Of a stretch of 16,386 bases of DNA, positions 1-7,470 are shown one piece after another; the first letter of the stretch is position 1; every line of letters begins with the position of its first letter. The DNA is taken from contig CAZLXG010000048.1 of the NCBI GenBank assembly GCA_964563585.1, positions 1-16,386 on the forward strand, written 5' to 3'. The position numbers and the translations under genes were made by a program. The stretch comes from CAZLXG01 sp964563585. Lineage in GTDB: Bacteria; Bacteroidota; Bacteroidia; Flavobacteriales; Flavobacteriaceae. The notes beneath the pieces are model-generated. The model did no database searches. It saw only the letters and a list, made by a program, of their open reading frames with translations, and was not told the DNA's origin.

Positions 1-1
1 T

Positions 2-1312
2 TTACAATCTATATTTAACCTTGCTTTTTTATGTATTCTTCTTCTTAGTTTCTCTTGCAAGCAAAAAGAAGAAAAAAAATTAAGTAAAGATGAATTATTT
101 GCAAAAGCTAAAGAAATTCATGAGCGTGTAATGACATTAGATACACATTGTGATATTAATGTTTCTAATTTTACTGACTCAATTAATTACTCACAAGAAC
201 TTGATAATCAAGTAAATCTTCCAAAGATGATTAAAGGAGGATTAGATGTACCTTGGTTTATAGTATATACTGGTCAGGATTCATTAACCGATGAAGGTTA
301 TGCCAAAGCTTATGAGAATGCTATGTCTAAATTTAATGCAATTCATAAATTATGTAATGAAATTGCTCCAGAACAAATCGGTTTAGCAACTACTTCACAA
401 GAAGCCAGAGATATTTATGCTTCAGGTAAAAAGGTAGCAATGATTGGTATAGAAAATGGATATCCTATAGGTACAGATATTAGTCGTGTAAAACAATTTT
501 ATGATCTTGGAGCAAGATATATGTCATTGTCCCATAATGGTCATAGTCAATTATGTGATTCTAATACCGGTGAAGAAGATAATGTATGGTTACACAATGG
601 TGTAAGCGAATTAGGCAAGCAAGTAATTGCTGAAATGAACAAATACGGAATGATGATTGATGTATCTCACCCATCTAAAAAATCTATGAAAGATATGATA
701 GAGTTATCTAAAGCACCTATTATAGCGTCTCACTCCTCAGCCAGAGCATTATGTGAGCATAGTAGAAACTTAGATGACGAGCAGTTACAATGGATGAAAG
801 AAAATGGAGGCGTTGTACAAACAGTAGCTTTTAAAACTTATATAAACAAAGACAAACAAGAAGCTAGAAATGAAAAATTAAAAGAAATTCAGCAAAAAAT
901 TGCAGATTCACTAAAAGTAACATGGATAACTTCTTGGAAAGACTTTGATAATTTAACTGATGAGCAGAAAACTGATTTTAGAAAAAACAGAAGAAACATA
1001 ATGAAGCTTGCAGATGAAGCAGCAGAAGAAATGCAAGACATACCAGATAATGTTAATGTTGCAGATTTTGTTGATCACATTGACTATTTAGTTGAAAAAA
1101 TGGGATTAGAACATGTTGGCATAAGTAGTGATTTTGATGGTGGTGGCGGTGTTGAAGGCTGGAACGACGCTTCAGAAACTTTAAATGTTACCATAGAGCT
1201 TGTAAAACGAGGTTATACAGAAGAAGAAATTAATAAACTTTGGAATGGTAACCTTTTAAGAGTATTGGATGAAGTACAAAAAATTGCTAAAAAAATCCAG
1301 AAAGCAGGATAA
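2..1312 (+). CDS. Membrane dipeptidase (peptidase family M19), lipoprotein, 5'-partial
   Basis: Zinc-dependent dipeptidase of the renal dipeptidase family, which cleaves dipeptides. The reading frame is open from base 2, so the true start lies left of the window. The ATG at base 131 is internal. The codons before it encode a hydrophobic stretch ending in a lipobox, LSFSC (Cys at 56-58), followed by a charged linker, so the protein is probably a lipoprotein anchored outside the cytoplasm. Counting from the Met at base 131, the family's metal ligands are visible: His6 and Asp8 (THCD), Glu108 (GIENGYP), His180 (DVSHPS), His201 (IASHSSA) and Asp334 (SSDFDG). The SLSHNGHSQLCDS stretch is also typical of M19. 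The C-terminus is intact and is followed by a terminator. The family is certain; the substrate is not known. Confidence 0.92.
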   Translation, partial: LQSIFNLAFLCILLLSFSCKQKEEKKLSKDELFAKAKEIHERVMTLDTHCDINVSNFTDSINYSQELDNQVNLPKMIKGGLDVPWFIVYTGQDSLTDEGYAKAYENAMSKFNAIHKLCNEIAPEQIGLATTSQEARDIYASGKKVAMIGIENGYPIGTDISRVKQFYDLGARYMSLSHNGHSQLCDSNTGEEDNVWLHNGVSELGKQVIAEMNKYGMMIDVSHPSKKSMKDMIELSKAPIIASHSSARALCEHSRNLDDEQLQWMKENGGVVQTVAFKTYINKDKQEARNEKLKEIQQKIADSLKVTWITSWKDFDNLTDEQKTDFRKNRRNIMKLADEAAEEMQDIPDNVNVADFVDHIDYLVEKMGLEHVGISSDFDGGGGVEGWNDASETLNVTIELVKRGYTEEEINKLWNGNLLRVLDEVQKIAKKIQKAG

Positions 1313-1331
1313 TTTTAATAACATTAAAAAT

Positions 1332-1360
1332 AAAAGCCAGCTTAATAAGCTGGCTTTTTT
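1332..1360. terminator. Bidirectional intrinsic terminator
   Basis: Perfect 12-bp inverted repeat (arms 1332-1343 and 1347-1358, 3-base loop AAT) with the G+C core GCCAGC/GCTGGC. The plus strand ends in a T-run, and the A-run at the other end gives a T-run on the minus strand. It sits between the convergent dipeptidase and hydroxylase genes and can serve both. The hydroxylase stop codon (TAA on the minus strand, 1361-1359) directly abuts the stem. Confidence 0.9.
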
Positions 1361-2231
1361 AATCTTTTTTATTAAAACCATAAAATAATTGCCCGAAAAA
1401 GCTTTTTGGCATAATTTCATCTCCTTTATAACCTAAAGTTATAGAGCCACTTTCTTTTGGAATATAATTAGTTTTAAAAATATAATCCCAAATGCTTAAA
1501 CTAATCCCGAAGTTTACACCATAGCTTTTATCTTTAGGTAAAGTATATGCATGATGGTATAAATGCATTACAGGATTGTTAAATATATACTTTAAAAACC
1601 CATAACTAAGCTTAACATTTGAATGGTTTAAATGTCCAATAGTAATAGCAATAAAATGAACAATATATGCTTGCTCTGGCTCAAAACCACCTAAAAGCAT
1701 AACCGCAAAAATCTTTAAAGGTTTGTAGAAAATATTTTCCATCCAATGGTAACGTAAATGAGCTGCAAACCCCATTTCTTTTACTGAATGATGTACTTTA
1801 TGAAACTTCCATAAAACATTAAACCGATGCAATAACACATGGGTAAGCCACTGAACAAAATCTAATAGAATAAAGAATATTAATAACTGAAACCATTGTG
1901 GCAATTGAGATAAATTGATTAATGTGAGTGATTTAATTGAAACTCCAAAATTTAAAAACAACAATCCTAAGCATTTATAGGCGCCACTTATTATAATAGT
2001 GAAAATAAAAAAATTAAAAAACATATAAAAAGCATCCAACCAAAAATCTTTTCTAAAAATTGATTGATTTTTCCGCCACGGAAACACTATTTCTAAACCC
2101 CAAACTACAATTGAAATTAAAATTAAACCCCAAAAGTAGTTGTTATACCAAGACACATCAAATATAATTGAACGCCATGTCCAATTTAATGTACCGCTTA
2201 TTGCATTTATAAATTGTTCTAAGTAATTCAT
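1359..2231 (-). CDS. Sterol desaturase / fatty acid hydroxylase family membrane protein
   Basis: Integral membrane di-iron oxygenase of the fatty acid hydroxylase superfamily, 290 aa. The three histidine clusters are visible: H131xxxH135 (HVLLH), H144xxHH148 (HKVHH) and H223xxHH227 (HLYHH), plus HLNHSN at 200-205. Hydrophobic segments lie at about 33-50, 66-95, 112-130 and 172-200, consistent with several membrane passes. The start ATG (2231-2229) directly abuts the stop codon of the upstream E1 gene with no intervening base, so the two are almost certainly cotranscribed and perhaps translationally coupled. Family members hydroxylate or desaturate sterols, fatty acids, carotenoids or ornithine lipids; the substrate cannot be told from sequence. 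The neighbouring E1 suggests a link to branched-chain lipid metabolism (inference). Confidence 0.85.
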   Translation of the reverse strand: MNYLEQFINAISGTLNWTWRSIIFDVSWYNNYFWGLILISIVVWGLEIVFPWRKNQSIFRKDFWLDAFYMFFNFFIFTIIISGAYKCLGLLFLNFGVSIKSLTLINLSQLPQWFQLLIFFILLDFVQWLTHVLLHRFNVLWKFHKVHHSVKEMGFAAHLRYHWMENIFYKPLKIFAVMLLGGFEPEQAYIVHFIAITIGHLNHSNVKLSYGFLKYIFNNPVMHLYHHAYTLPKDKSYGVNFGISLSIWDYIFKTNYIPKESGSITLGYKGDEIMPKSFFGQLFYGFNKKD

Positions 2232-4235
2232 TTAATATTCTAAAAGTGATTTTAAAGCGGCTTCAAATTTATTTTTAGAAAGATACTGCTGTTCTAATTG
2301 ACTATCAAAAGGAATAGGTGTTTCCATGCTTGCTACACGTTTTACTGGCGCATCAAGATGTTCAAAACAATGTTCCATAATAAGAGCCGAAATATCGCTC
2401 GCCATACCGCCAAATAGAGAATCTTCTTGTAGTATAATTGCTCTTCCTGTCTTTTTTACTGAAGTATAAATAGCTTCAGTATCTAAAGGTTGAAGTGTTC
2501 TTAAATCAATAACATCAGCGTTTATAGATTCATTTTTATCTAACGTTTCTAATACCCAATGTACCGCAGCGCCGTAACAAATTATAGTTACATCGTTGCC
2601 TTCTTTTAAAACTGAAGCCTTACCAAATGGTAATGTGTAATAATCTACAGGAACTTCTTGACGAGTATTTCTATACAAAGCTTTATGTTCAAAAAATAAC
2701 ACAGGATTTGGGTCGTTAATTGCGGTTGCTAATAACCCTTTTGCATCATACGGAAATGCTGGGTATACCACTTTTAAACCTGGTGTTTTGGTAAACCACG
2801 CCTCATTAGTTTGCGAATGAAATGGTCCAGCAGCAACACCGCCCCCACAAGGCATCCTAATAACAACATCAGCGTTCTGATTCCATCTGTAATACGATTT
2901 TGCTAAATAATTTACCAACGGATTAAAACCAGAAGTTACAAAATCGGCAAACTGCATTTCTACAACACTTTTTATTCCAGCTATTGAAAGCCCCATAGCT
3001 GCTTCTATTATTGCAGATTCGCAAATGGGTGTATTTCTAACTCTATCTTTACCAAATTCTTCAATAAATCCATTCGTAATTTTAAATGCGCCGCCATATT
3101 CAGCAATATCTTGTCCCATAATAACTAAGTCATTATGTTTCTGCATACTTTGCTTTAAGGCATCAGAAATAGCATCAATAAAACGTGTTTCTTTCGCTTC
3201 TGAATTACATCTAAATTCTTGATATATAGATTTTTGATATACATCATTTAACTCATTCGTTTCATTAGAAATGATATTATTTTCTTTAAAAGCAATATCT
3301 AAATGCTCATTAATTTCATGTATAATATTCTTTTTAATTTTTACTTCTTCAGCTTCGGCTAAAAACCCTTTATTTTTTAAAAATGATTGAAAATTAATTA
3401 AAGGGTCTTTTTTTGCCCACGTATCCATTAGCTCTTGCGGAACATATTTTGTACCACTCGCCTCTTCATGCCCTCGCATTCTAAAGGTTTTAAACTCTAA
3501 AAGCACTGGTCTTGGATTTTCTCTAACACTTTCTGCAATATCTTTTACTTTTGTATAAACTTCAATAATATTATTACCATCAATAATGTGTGCTTCCATC
3601 CCATAACCCAAAGCTCTATCTGCAATATCTTTACATTTATACTGTTCCCTTGTTGGAGTTGATAAGCCATAACCGTTATTTTCAACACAAAATAAAACGG
3701 GTAAGCTCCACACAGAAGCCACATTTAAAGCTTCATGAAAATCGCCTTCACTTGTTCCGCCTTCGCCTGTAAAAACAGCAGTAACTTCTTTAGTGTTTTT
3801 CAATTTACTAGCCAATGCAATACCATCTGCAACACCAAGTTGCGGACCAAGATGCGAAATCATCCCAATGATTTTATACTGCTGAGTTCCGAAATGGAAC
3901 GACCTGTCTCTACCTTTTGTAAAACCAGAAGCCTTGCCTTGCCATTGCCCAAATAATCTATATAACGGAATCTTTCTAGTTGTAAAAACACCCAAGTTTC
4001 TATGCATTGGTAAAATATATTCGTCTTGTTGCATAGCCAAGGTTACTCCAACCGAAATAGCTTCTTGACCAATACCAGAAAACCATTTACTTATTTTTCC
4101 TTGACGTAAAAGAATTAACATCTTTTCTTCTATCAATCTTGGTTTTAGCATACATTTATAAAGTTGTAAAAGTGTGCTATCTTCAAGATTTTCAGCATTA
4201 TACTTAATGTTAAATAAGTCAGCTGTTTTATCCAT
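2232..4235 (-). CDS. Fused 2-oxoacid dehydrogenase E1, alpha-beta (branched-chain type)
   Basis: Thiamine-diphosphate-dependent E1 component of a 2-oxoacid dehydrogenase complex, with alpha and beta chains fused in one protein of 667 aa. It decarboxylates the 2-oxoacid and passes the acyl group to an E2 lipoyl domain encoded elsewhere. The alpha part spans about residues 20-330. Its ThDP/Mg motif runs from GEGG (157-160) to ENN (185-187), and the SEGDFHEALN stretch resembles branched-chain rather than pyruvate E1. The beta part begins near 355 (ETRFIDAISDAL) and ends with conserved RVASMETPIPF. I chose the ATG at 4235-4233. The longer frame begins with a TTG at 4262-4260 that lies inside the likely -7 promoter element. 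First gene of a two-gene operon. Substrate preference (2-oxoisovalerate and relatives) is inferred. Confidence 0.88.
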   Translation of the reverse strand: MDKTADLFNIKYNAENLEDSTLLQLYKCMLKPRLIEEKMLILLRQGKISKWFSGIGQEAISVGVTLAMQQDEYILPMHRNLGVFTTRKIPLYRLFGQWQGKASGFTKGRDRSFHFGTQQYKIIGMISHLGPQLGVADGIALASKLKNTKEVTAVFTGEGGTSEGDFHEALNVASVWSLPVLFCVENNGYGLSTPTREQYKCKDIADRALGYGMEAHIIDGNNIIEVYTKVKDIAESVRENPRPVLLEFKTFRMRGHEEASGTKYVPQELMDTWAKKDPLINFQSFLKNKGFLAEAEEVKIKKNIIHEINEHLDIAFKENNIISNETNELNDVYQKSIYQEFRCNSEAKETRFIDAISDALKQSMQKHNDLVIMGQDIAEYGGAFKITNGFIEEFGKDRVRNTPICESAIIEAAMGLSIAGIKSVVEMQFADFVTSGFNPLVNYLAKSYYRWNQNADVVIRMPCGGGVAAGPFHSQTNEAWFTKTPGLKVVYPAFPYDAKGLLATAINDPNPVLFFEHKALYRNTRQEVPVDYYTLPFGKASVLKEGNDVTIICYGAAVHWVLETLDKNESINADVIDLRTLQPLDTEAIYTSVKKTGRAIILQEDSLFGGMASDISALIMEHCFEHLDAPVKRVASMETPIPFDSQLEQQYLSKNKFEAALKSLLEY

Positions 4236-4259
4236 AAAATTATAGTTGAGTAATTTTAT

Positions 4260-4267
4260 CAAATATA
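4260..4267 (-). promoter_or_regulatory. Flavobacterial -7 element for the E1-hydroxylase operon
   Basis: Read on the minus strand this is TATATTTG, an exact match to the Bacteroidota -7 consensus TAnnTTTG. It lies 24 bases ahead of the E1 ATG at 4235, giving a short leader of roughly 15-20 bases. I do not see a good -33 TTG at the usual distance, so the call rests on the -7 element and position. It shares the 135-base divergent region 4236-4370 with the promoter of the oxygenase operon. Confidence 0.5.
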
Positions 4268-4336
4268 GTATAAAATGACTTCATCCATAAAAATGTTATA
4301 TAAAAAACTAGGTATAAAAAATTTACATTGTTTTTG

Positions 4337-4344
4337 TACATTTG
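4337..4344 (+). promoter_or_regulatory. Flavobacterial -7 element for the oxygenase operon
   Basis: TACATTTG matches TAnnTTTG exactly and lies 26 bases ahead of the preferred ATG at 4371. No TTG is present 17-23 bases upstream. The position argues that the in-frame codons from 4275 to 4370 are untranscribed leader or promoter rather than protein. Confidence 0.45.
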
Positions 4345-4370
4345 TAAGACATACACATAAATTTATTACC

Positions 4371-5321
4371 ATGAGTGCAATACCAAGTGTTAATTTATCT
4401 GATTTTATTTCGAATGATTCTACAAGAAAACAAAACTTTGTTGATGCTATAGGAAAGGCATATGAAGAAATAGGTTTTGTAGCTTTAAAAGGTCATTTTT
4501 TAGATGATGAATTAGTTGATAAATTATATTCAGAAATTAAGAGTTTCTTCAGTTTACCAATTGAAACTAAACATAAATATGAAATACCAGAAATTGCTGG
4601 TCAACGTGGTTATATTTCCTTTGGAAAAGAAAGTGCAAAAGGTAAAAAAGAAGGCGATTTAAAAGAGTTTTGGCATTTTGGACAGTATGTTGAAAACAAT
4701 GAAAAATTAAATGCTGAATACCCAAAAAATGTTAGTGTAGAAGAATTACCTGGTTTTAATGAAGCTGGAAAAGAAGCTTATAGAATGCTAGAAAAAACAG
4801 CAAAATATGTATTACGTGCTTTGGCTTTACATTTAGGCATAGAAGAAACTTATTTTGATAACTATATTCATAACGGAAACTCTATTTTAAGACCTATACA
4901 TTATCCACCAATAAAAGAAGAACCTAAAGAAGCTGTACGGGCAGCGGCACATGGAGATATTAATTTAATAACGCTTTTAATGGGAGCGCAAGGCAAAGGG
5001 TTGCAGGTTCAAAATAATGCTGGCGAATGGCTAGATGCCATTGCAGAACCAGATGAATTGATGATAAATGTTGGAGATATGCTTTCTAGACATACCAATA
5101 ACAAATTAAAATCGACTATACACCGCGTGGTAAATCCACCAAAAGAACTTTGGGGTTCATCGCGTTATTCCATTCCTTTTTTCATGCATCCTATTAGTGA
5201 TATGAAATTAGATGTATTAGAAAGCTGTATTGATGAAAATAATCCTAAAGATTTTGATAATATTACCGCAGGAGAGTATCTAAATGAGCGTCTTATAGAA
5301 CTTGGTCTTATAAAAAAATAA
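4371..5321 (+). CDS. Isopenicillin N synthase-like 2-oxoglutarate/Fe(II) oxygenase
   Basis: Soluble non-haem iron oxygenase of the isopenicillin N synthase/flavanone hydroxylase type, 316 aa, expected to couple 2-oxoglutarate oxidation to substrate oxidation. The N-terminal DIOX_N-like domain (about 5-120) is followed by the jelly-roll core with iron ligands His194, Asp196 (HGD) and His251 (IHRVVNPP), and the co-substrate motif Arg265-x-Ser267 (RYS). The frame is open from an ATG at 4275, but that extension (residues rich in basic and aromatic side chains) is not family-like and spans the TACATTTG promoter element. The ATG at 4371 gives the usual N-terminus, MSAIPSVNLSDF. First gene of a five-gene operon, with 7 bases to the next gene. 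Members act on small molecules; the substrate here is unknown. Confidence 0.87.
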   Translation: MSAIPSVNLSDFISNDSTRKQNFVDAIGKAYEEIGFVALKGHFLDDELVDKLYSEIKSFFSLPIETKHKYEIPEIAGQRGYISFGKESAKGKKEGDLKEFWHFGQYVENNEKLNAEYPKNVSVEELPGFNEAGKEAYRMLEKTAKYVLRALALHLGIEETYFDNYIHNGNSILRPIHYPPIKEEPKEAVRAAAHGDINLITLLMGAQGKGLQVQNNAGEWLDAIAEPDELMINVGDMLSRHTNNKLKSTIHRVVNPPKELWGSSRYSIPFFMHPISDMKLDVLESCIDENNPKDFDNITAGEYLNERLIELGLIKK

Positions 5322-5328
5322 ATTAGTA

Positions 5329-5655
5329 ATGGATTTACACGGCCAATTAAAAAACCTTTTTCCGGAACATGTTGAAGAAGTTTCAAATGAAACTGTAACC
5401 GAAAACAATTTATGGATGCAAGATGCTCCTATAATTTGTAAATATGAAAAGCGAAAAGGAAAACCAATCACTATTCTTGAAGGTTATACAGGCTCGAATA
5501 AAGATTTTAAAGTTTTAGCTAAAGAAATTAAAACGAAACTTAGTGTTGGCGGTAGTTTTAAAAATGATAAAATCATTATTCAAGGTGATTACCGAGATAA
5601 AATTATGCAAATGCTAAAAGACAAAGGCTTTAATGTAAAACGTGTTGGAGGATAA
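5329..5655 (+). CDS. SUI1/eIF1-family translation initiation factor (YciH-like)
   Basis: Small basic protein of 108 aa with a C-terminal SUI1 domain (about 36-105), recognised by KRKGKPITILEG (41-52) and by the VGGSFKNDKIIIQGD stretch (73-87), a hallmark of bacterial and archaeal eIF1 homologues. A 35-residue N-terminal tail precedes the domain. The E. coli homologue YciH is thought to influence fidelity of start selection on the small ribosomal subunit; the bacterial role is not settled. It begins 7 bases after the oxygenase stop. Its last two glycine codons (GGA GGA) form the Shine-Dalgarno-like sequence of the next gene. Confidence 0.88.
   Translation: MDLHGQLKNLFPEHVEEVSNETVTENNLWMQDAPIICKYEKRKGKPITILEGYTGSNKDFKVLAKEIKTKLSVGGSFKNDKIIIQGDYRDKIMQMLKDKGFNVKRVGG
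5647..5651 (+). promoter_or_regulatory. Shine-Dalgarno-like GGAGG that decides the DUF1835 start
   Basis: GGAGG lies 8 bases ahead of the ATG at 5660 and favours it over the in-frame GTG at 5642, which would lie upstream of this site. Flavobacteria seldom rely on such sites. The bases are also the Gly-Gly codons of the SUI1 C-terminus, so the match may be coincidental. Confidence 0.4.
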
Positions 5656-5659
5656 TTTT

Positions 5660-6601
5660 ATGAGTAAAAAACCACTTCATATCACAAACGGAACGTCGTT
5701 AACTAATTATTTAAATGACTTAAATGTTAAAGGTGAAATGCTTACATGGCAAGGTATGCTTTGTGAAGGACCAACTATTGAAGACGTAAATTCTGAAGAA
5801 TTTTTAAATGTTAGAGCTAAGTTTTTTAGTTCCTTTTATAATATAGATTTAGATATTGATACTATTATAAGCGAGTTAGATGTATTAAACCATACTGAAA
5901 ATTATACTGAAATTAATCTTTGGTTTGAATACGATTTGTTTTGCCATATTAATATGCTAGCGGTTATTAAATTGCTTCAACAAAAACAGTTTAATCTTCC
6001 TATTTATTTAATATGTAGCGGACGTGTTGAAGGCAGTAGTAATTTAAAAGGATTGTCTGAATTATCGTCAAAACAATTAAGAAATCATTATAAAAATAAG
6101 ATAAAATTAACATCAGAAGACTTACAATTGGCAGTTACACTCTGGGGAATATATTGTGGTAAAGACCATAATTTGTTTAAACCCTTTATTGTACAAAGTT
6201 CATCTTTTAATTATTTAAGTAATTGCTTAAAAGCTCATTTAGAGCGTTTTCCAGACAATGTAAGTGGGTTAAATATTTTTGAACGCAACATTTTAGAAAT
6301 TGTTAAAAATAACACTATAAAATCGAAACATCATTTATTGGGCTATACCTTAAACTATCAAGGTTACTACGGTTTTGGGGATATGCAAATATCTAGAATT
6401 ATAAAAAAATTGTGTATTTTTTTCAATGAAAAGGAAGATAGCTTAATGCTCAACAGAAAAGGACATGACGCTTTAATCGGGCAGCATAATTTTTTATCAG
6501 AAATTGATAATAATATTATTTATGGAGGTGTTGAAAAATTTGAATTTCAATTTAATAAAGAAGAAAATAAGTTAATAAAAACTATAATAAATGTCCATTA
6601 A
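5660..6601 (+). CDS. DUF1835 domain-containing protein
   Basis: Protein of 313 aa with an N-terminal DUF1835 domain, recognised by HITNGTSL (7-14), GEMLTWQGMLCEGP (25-38) and the WFEYDLFCHINM block (88-99). Function unknown. No signal peptide or membrane segment is visible, so it is probably cytosolic. The C-terminal third (about 215-313) has a phosphorylation-independent, helix-rich look without a family I recognise. The ATG at 5660 is preferred over the GTG at 5642: it follows a GGAGG and starts right at the conserved domain. It follows the SUI1 stop by 4 bases, and its own end overlaps the next gene by 11 bases (6591-6601), so it is clearly part of the operon. Confidence 0.82.
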   Translation: MSKKPLHITNGTSLTNYLNDLNVKGEMLTWQGMLCEGPTIEDVNSEEFLNVRAKFFSSFYNIDLDIDTIISELDVLNHTENYTEINLWFEYDLFCHINMLAVIKLLQQKQFNLPIYLICSGRVEGSSNLKGLSELSSKQLRNHYKNKIKLTSEDLQLAVTLWGIYCGKDHNLFKPFIVQSSSFNYLSNCLKAHLERFPDNVSGLNIFERNILEIVKNNTIKSKHHLLGYTLNYQGYYGFGDMQISRIIKKLCIFFNEKEDSLMLNRKGHDALIGQHNFLSEIDNNIIYGGVEKFEFQFNKEENKLIKTIINVH

Positions 6602-7454
6602 AAACTCTGAATTAATTTTAAATCCAGATGGTAGTGTATATCATCTTAATTTAAAACCAGAACATATATCAAACACCATTATTTTTGTTGGTGACCAAAA
6701 TCGTGTAGAGAAAGTAACCAAACATTTTGACATCATTGAGTTTGAAACACAAAAAAGAGAGTTTAAAACACAAACTGGCGTTTATAAAGGAAAGCGCATA
6801 ACCGTTATGTCTACTGGTATTGGTCCAGATAATATAGATATTGTAATTAATGAATTGGACGCTTTGGTTAATATAGATTTAGAAACTAGAAAACCAAAAG
6901 AAAAGCTTACCAGTTTAAATATTATTAGAGTTGGTACTTCGGGTTCATTACAGAAAGATATTCCTGTGGATTCTTTTGTTTTAAGTTCGCATGGCTTAGA
7001 TTTAAACGGCATGCTTCACTTCTATCAAATAGAACCTGTTTGTAATCCAAGTATTGAAGATGCATTTATAGCACATACTAATTGGAATCAAAACAAAGCA
7101 AGACCTCTCATAATTAAAAATAGTGAATCTCTAGCAAAAAGGTTTTTAAGTAATGTAATGTTCACAGGCTTAACGGCAACCGCTGGAGGCTTTTATGGAC
7201 CACAAGGTCGTGTGTTGAGATTACCTGTTGAAGACGCTTCTTTAAATAACAAAATGGATTCATTTAATTTTAATGGGTTATCCATTACTAACCTAGAAAT
7301 GGAAACATCAGCTATTTATGGACTTTCAAAATTATTAGGGCATAATGCTGTATCGCTTAATGCAATTATTGCAAATAGAGCTAATGGAACTTTTAGTGAA
7401 AACCCAAGTGAAGTTGTAGAAAACCTAATTAAATACACCTTAGATAAAATATAG
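6591..7454 (+). CDS. Nucleoside phosphorylase (PNP/UDP family)
   Basis: Cytosolic nucleoside phosphorylase of the PNP_UDP_1 family, 287 aa, predicted to split a ribonucleoside with phosphate into base and ribose 1-phosphate. Visible motifs are the phosphate-binding VGDQNR (33-38), STGIGPDN (74-81), RVGTSGSL (113-120) and the ribose-binding NLEMETSAIYGL (234-245). The STGIGPDNIDIVINEL segment fits the spacing of the PROSITE PNP/UDP signature, but it has Asp-Asn in place of the usual Pro/Ala-Ser and Asp in place of a small residue. Uridine phosphorylase is the nearest named function; base specificity is uncertain. The start overlaps the DUF1835 gene by 11 bases, and 16 bases separate it from the next gene. 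Confidence 0.85.
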   Translation: MSIKNSELILNPDGSVYHLNLKPEHISNTIIFVGDQNRVEKVTKHFDIIEFETQKREFKTQTGVYKGKRITVMSTGIGPDNIDIVINELDALVNIDLETRKPKEKLTSLNIIRVGTSGSLQKDIPVDSFVLSSHGLDLNGMLHFYQIEPVCNPSIEDAFIAHTNWNQNKARPLIIKNSESLAKRFLSNVMFTGLTATAGGFYGPQGRVLRLPVEDASLNNKMDSFNFNGLSITNLEMETSAIYGLSKLLGHNAVSLNAIIANRANGTFSENPSEVVENLIKYTLDKI

Positions 7455-7470
7455 TAAACAGATTGATTTA

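Noticed and set aside
4275..4370. N-terminal extension of the oxygenase from the ATG at 4275
   Set aside because: The extra 32 residues do not look like the family N-terminus, and the stretch contains the TACATTTG promoter element.
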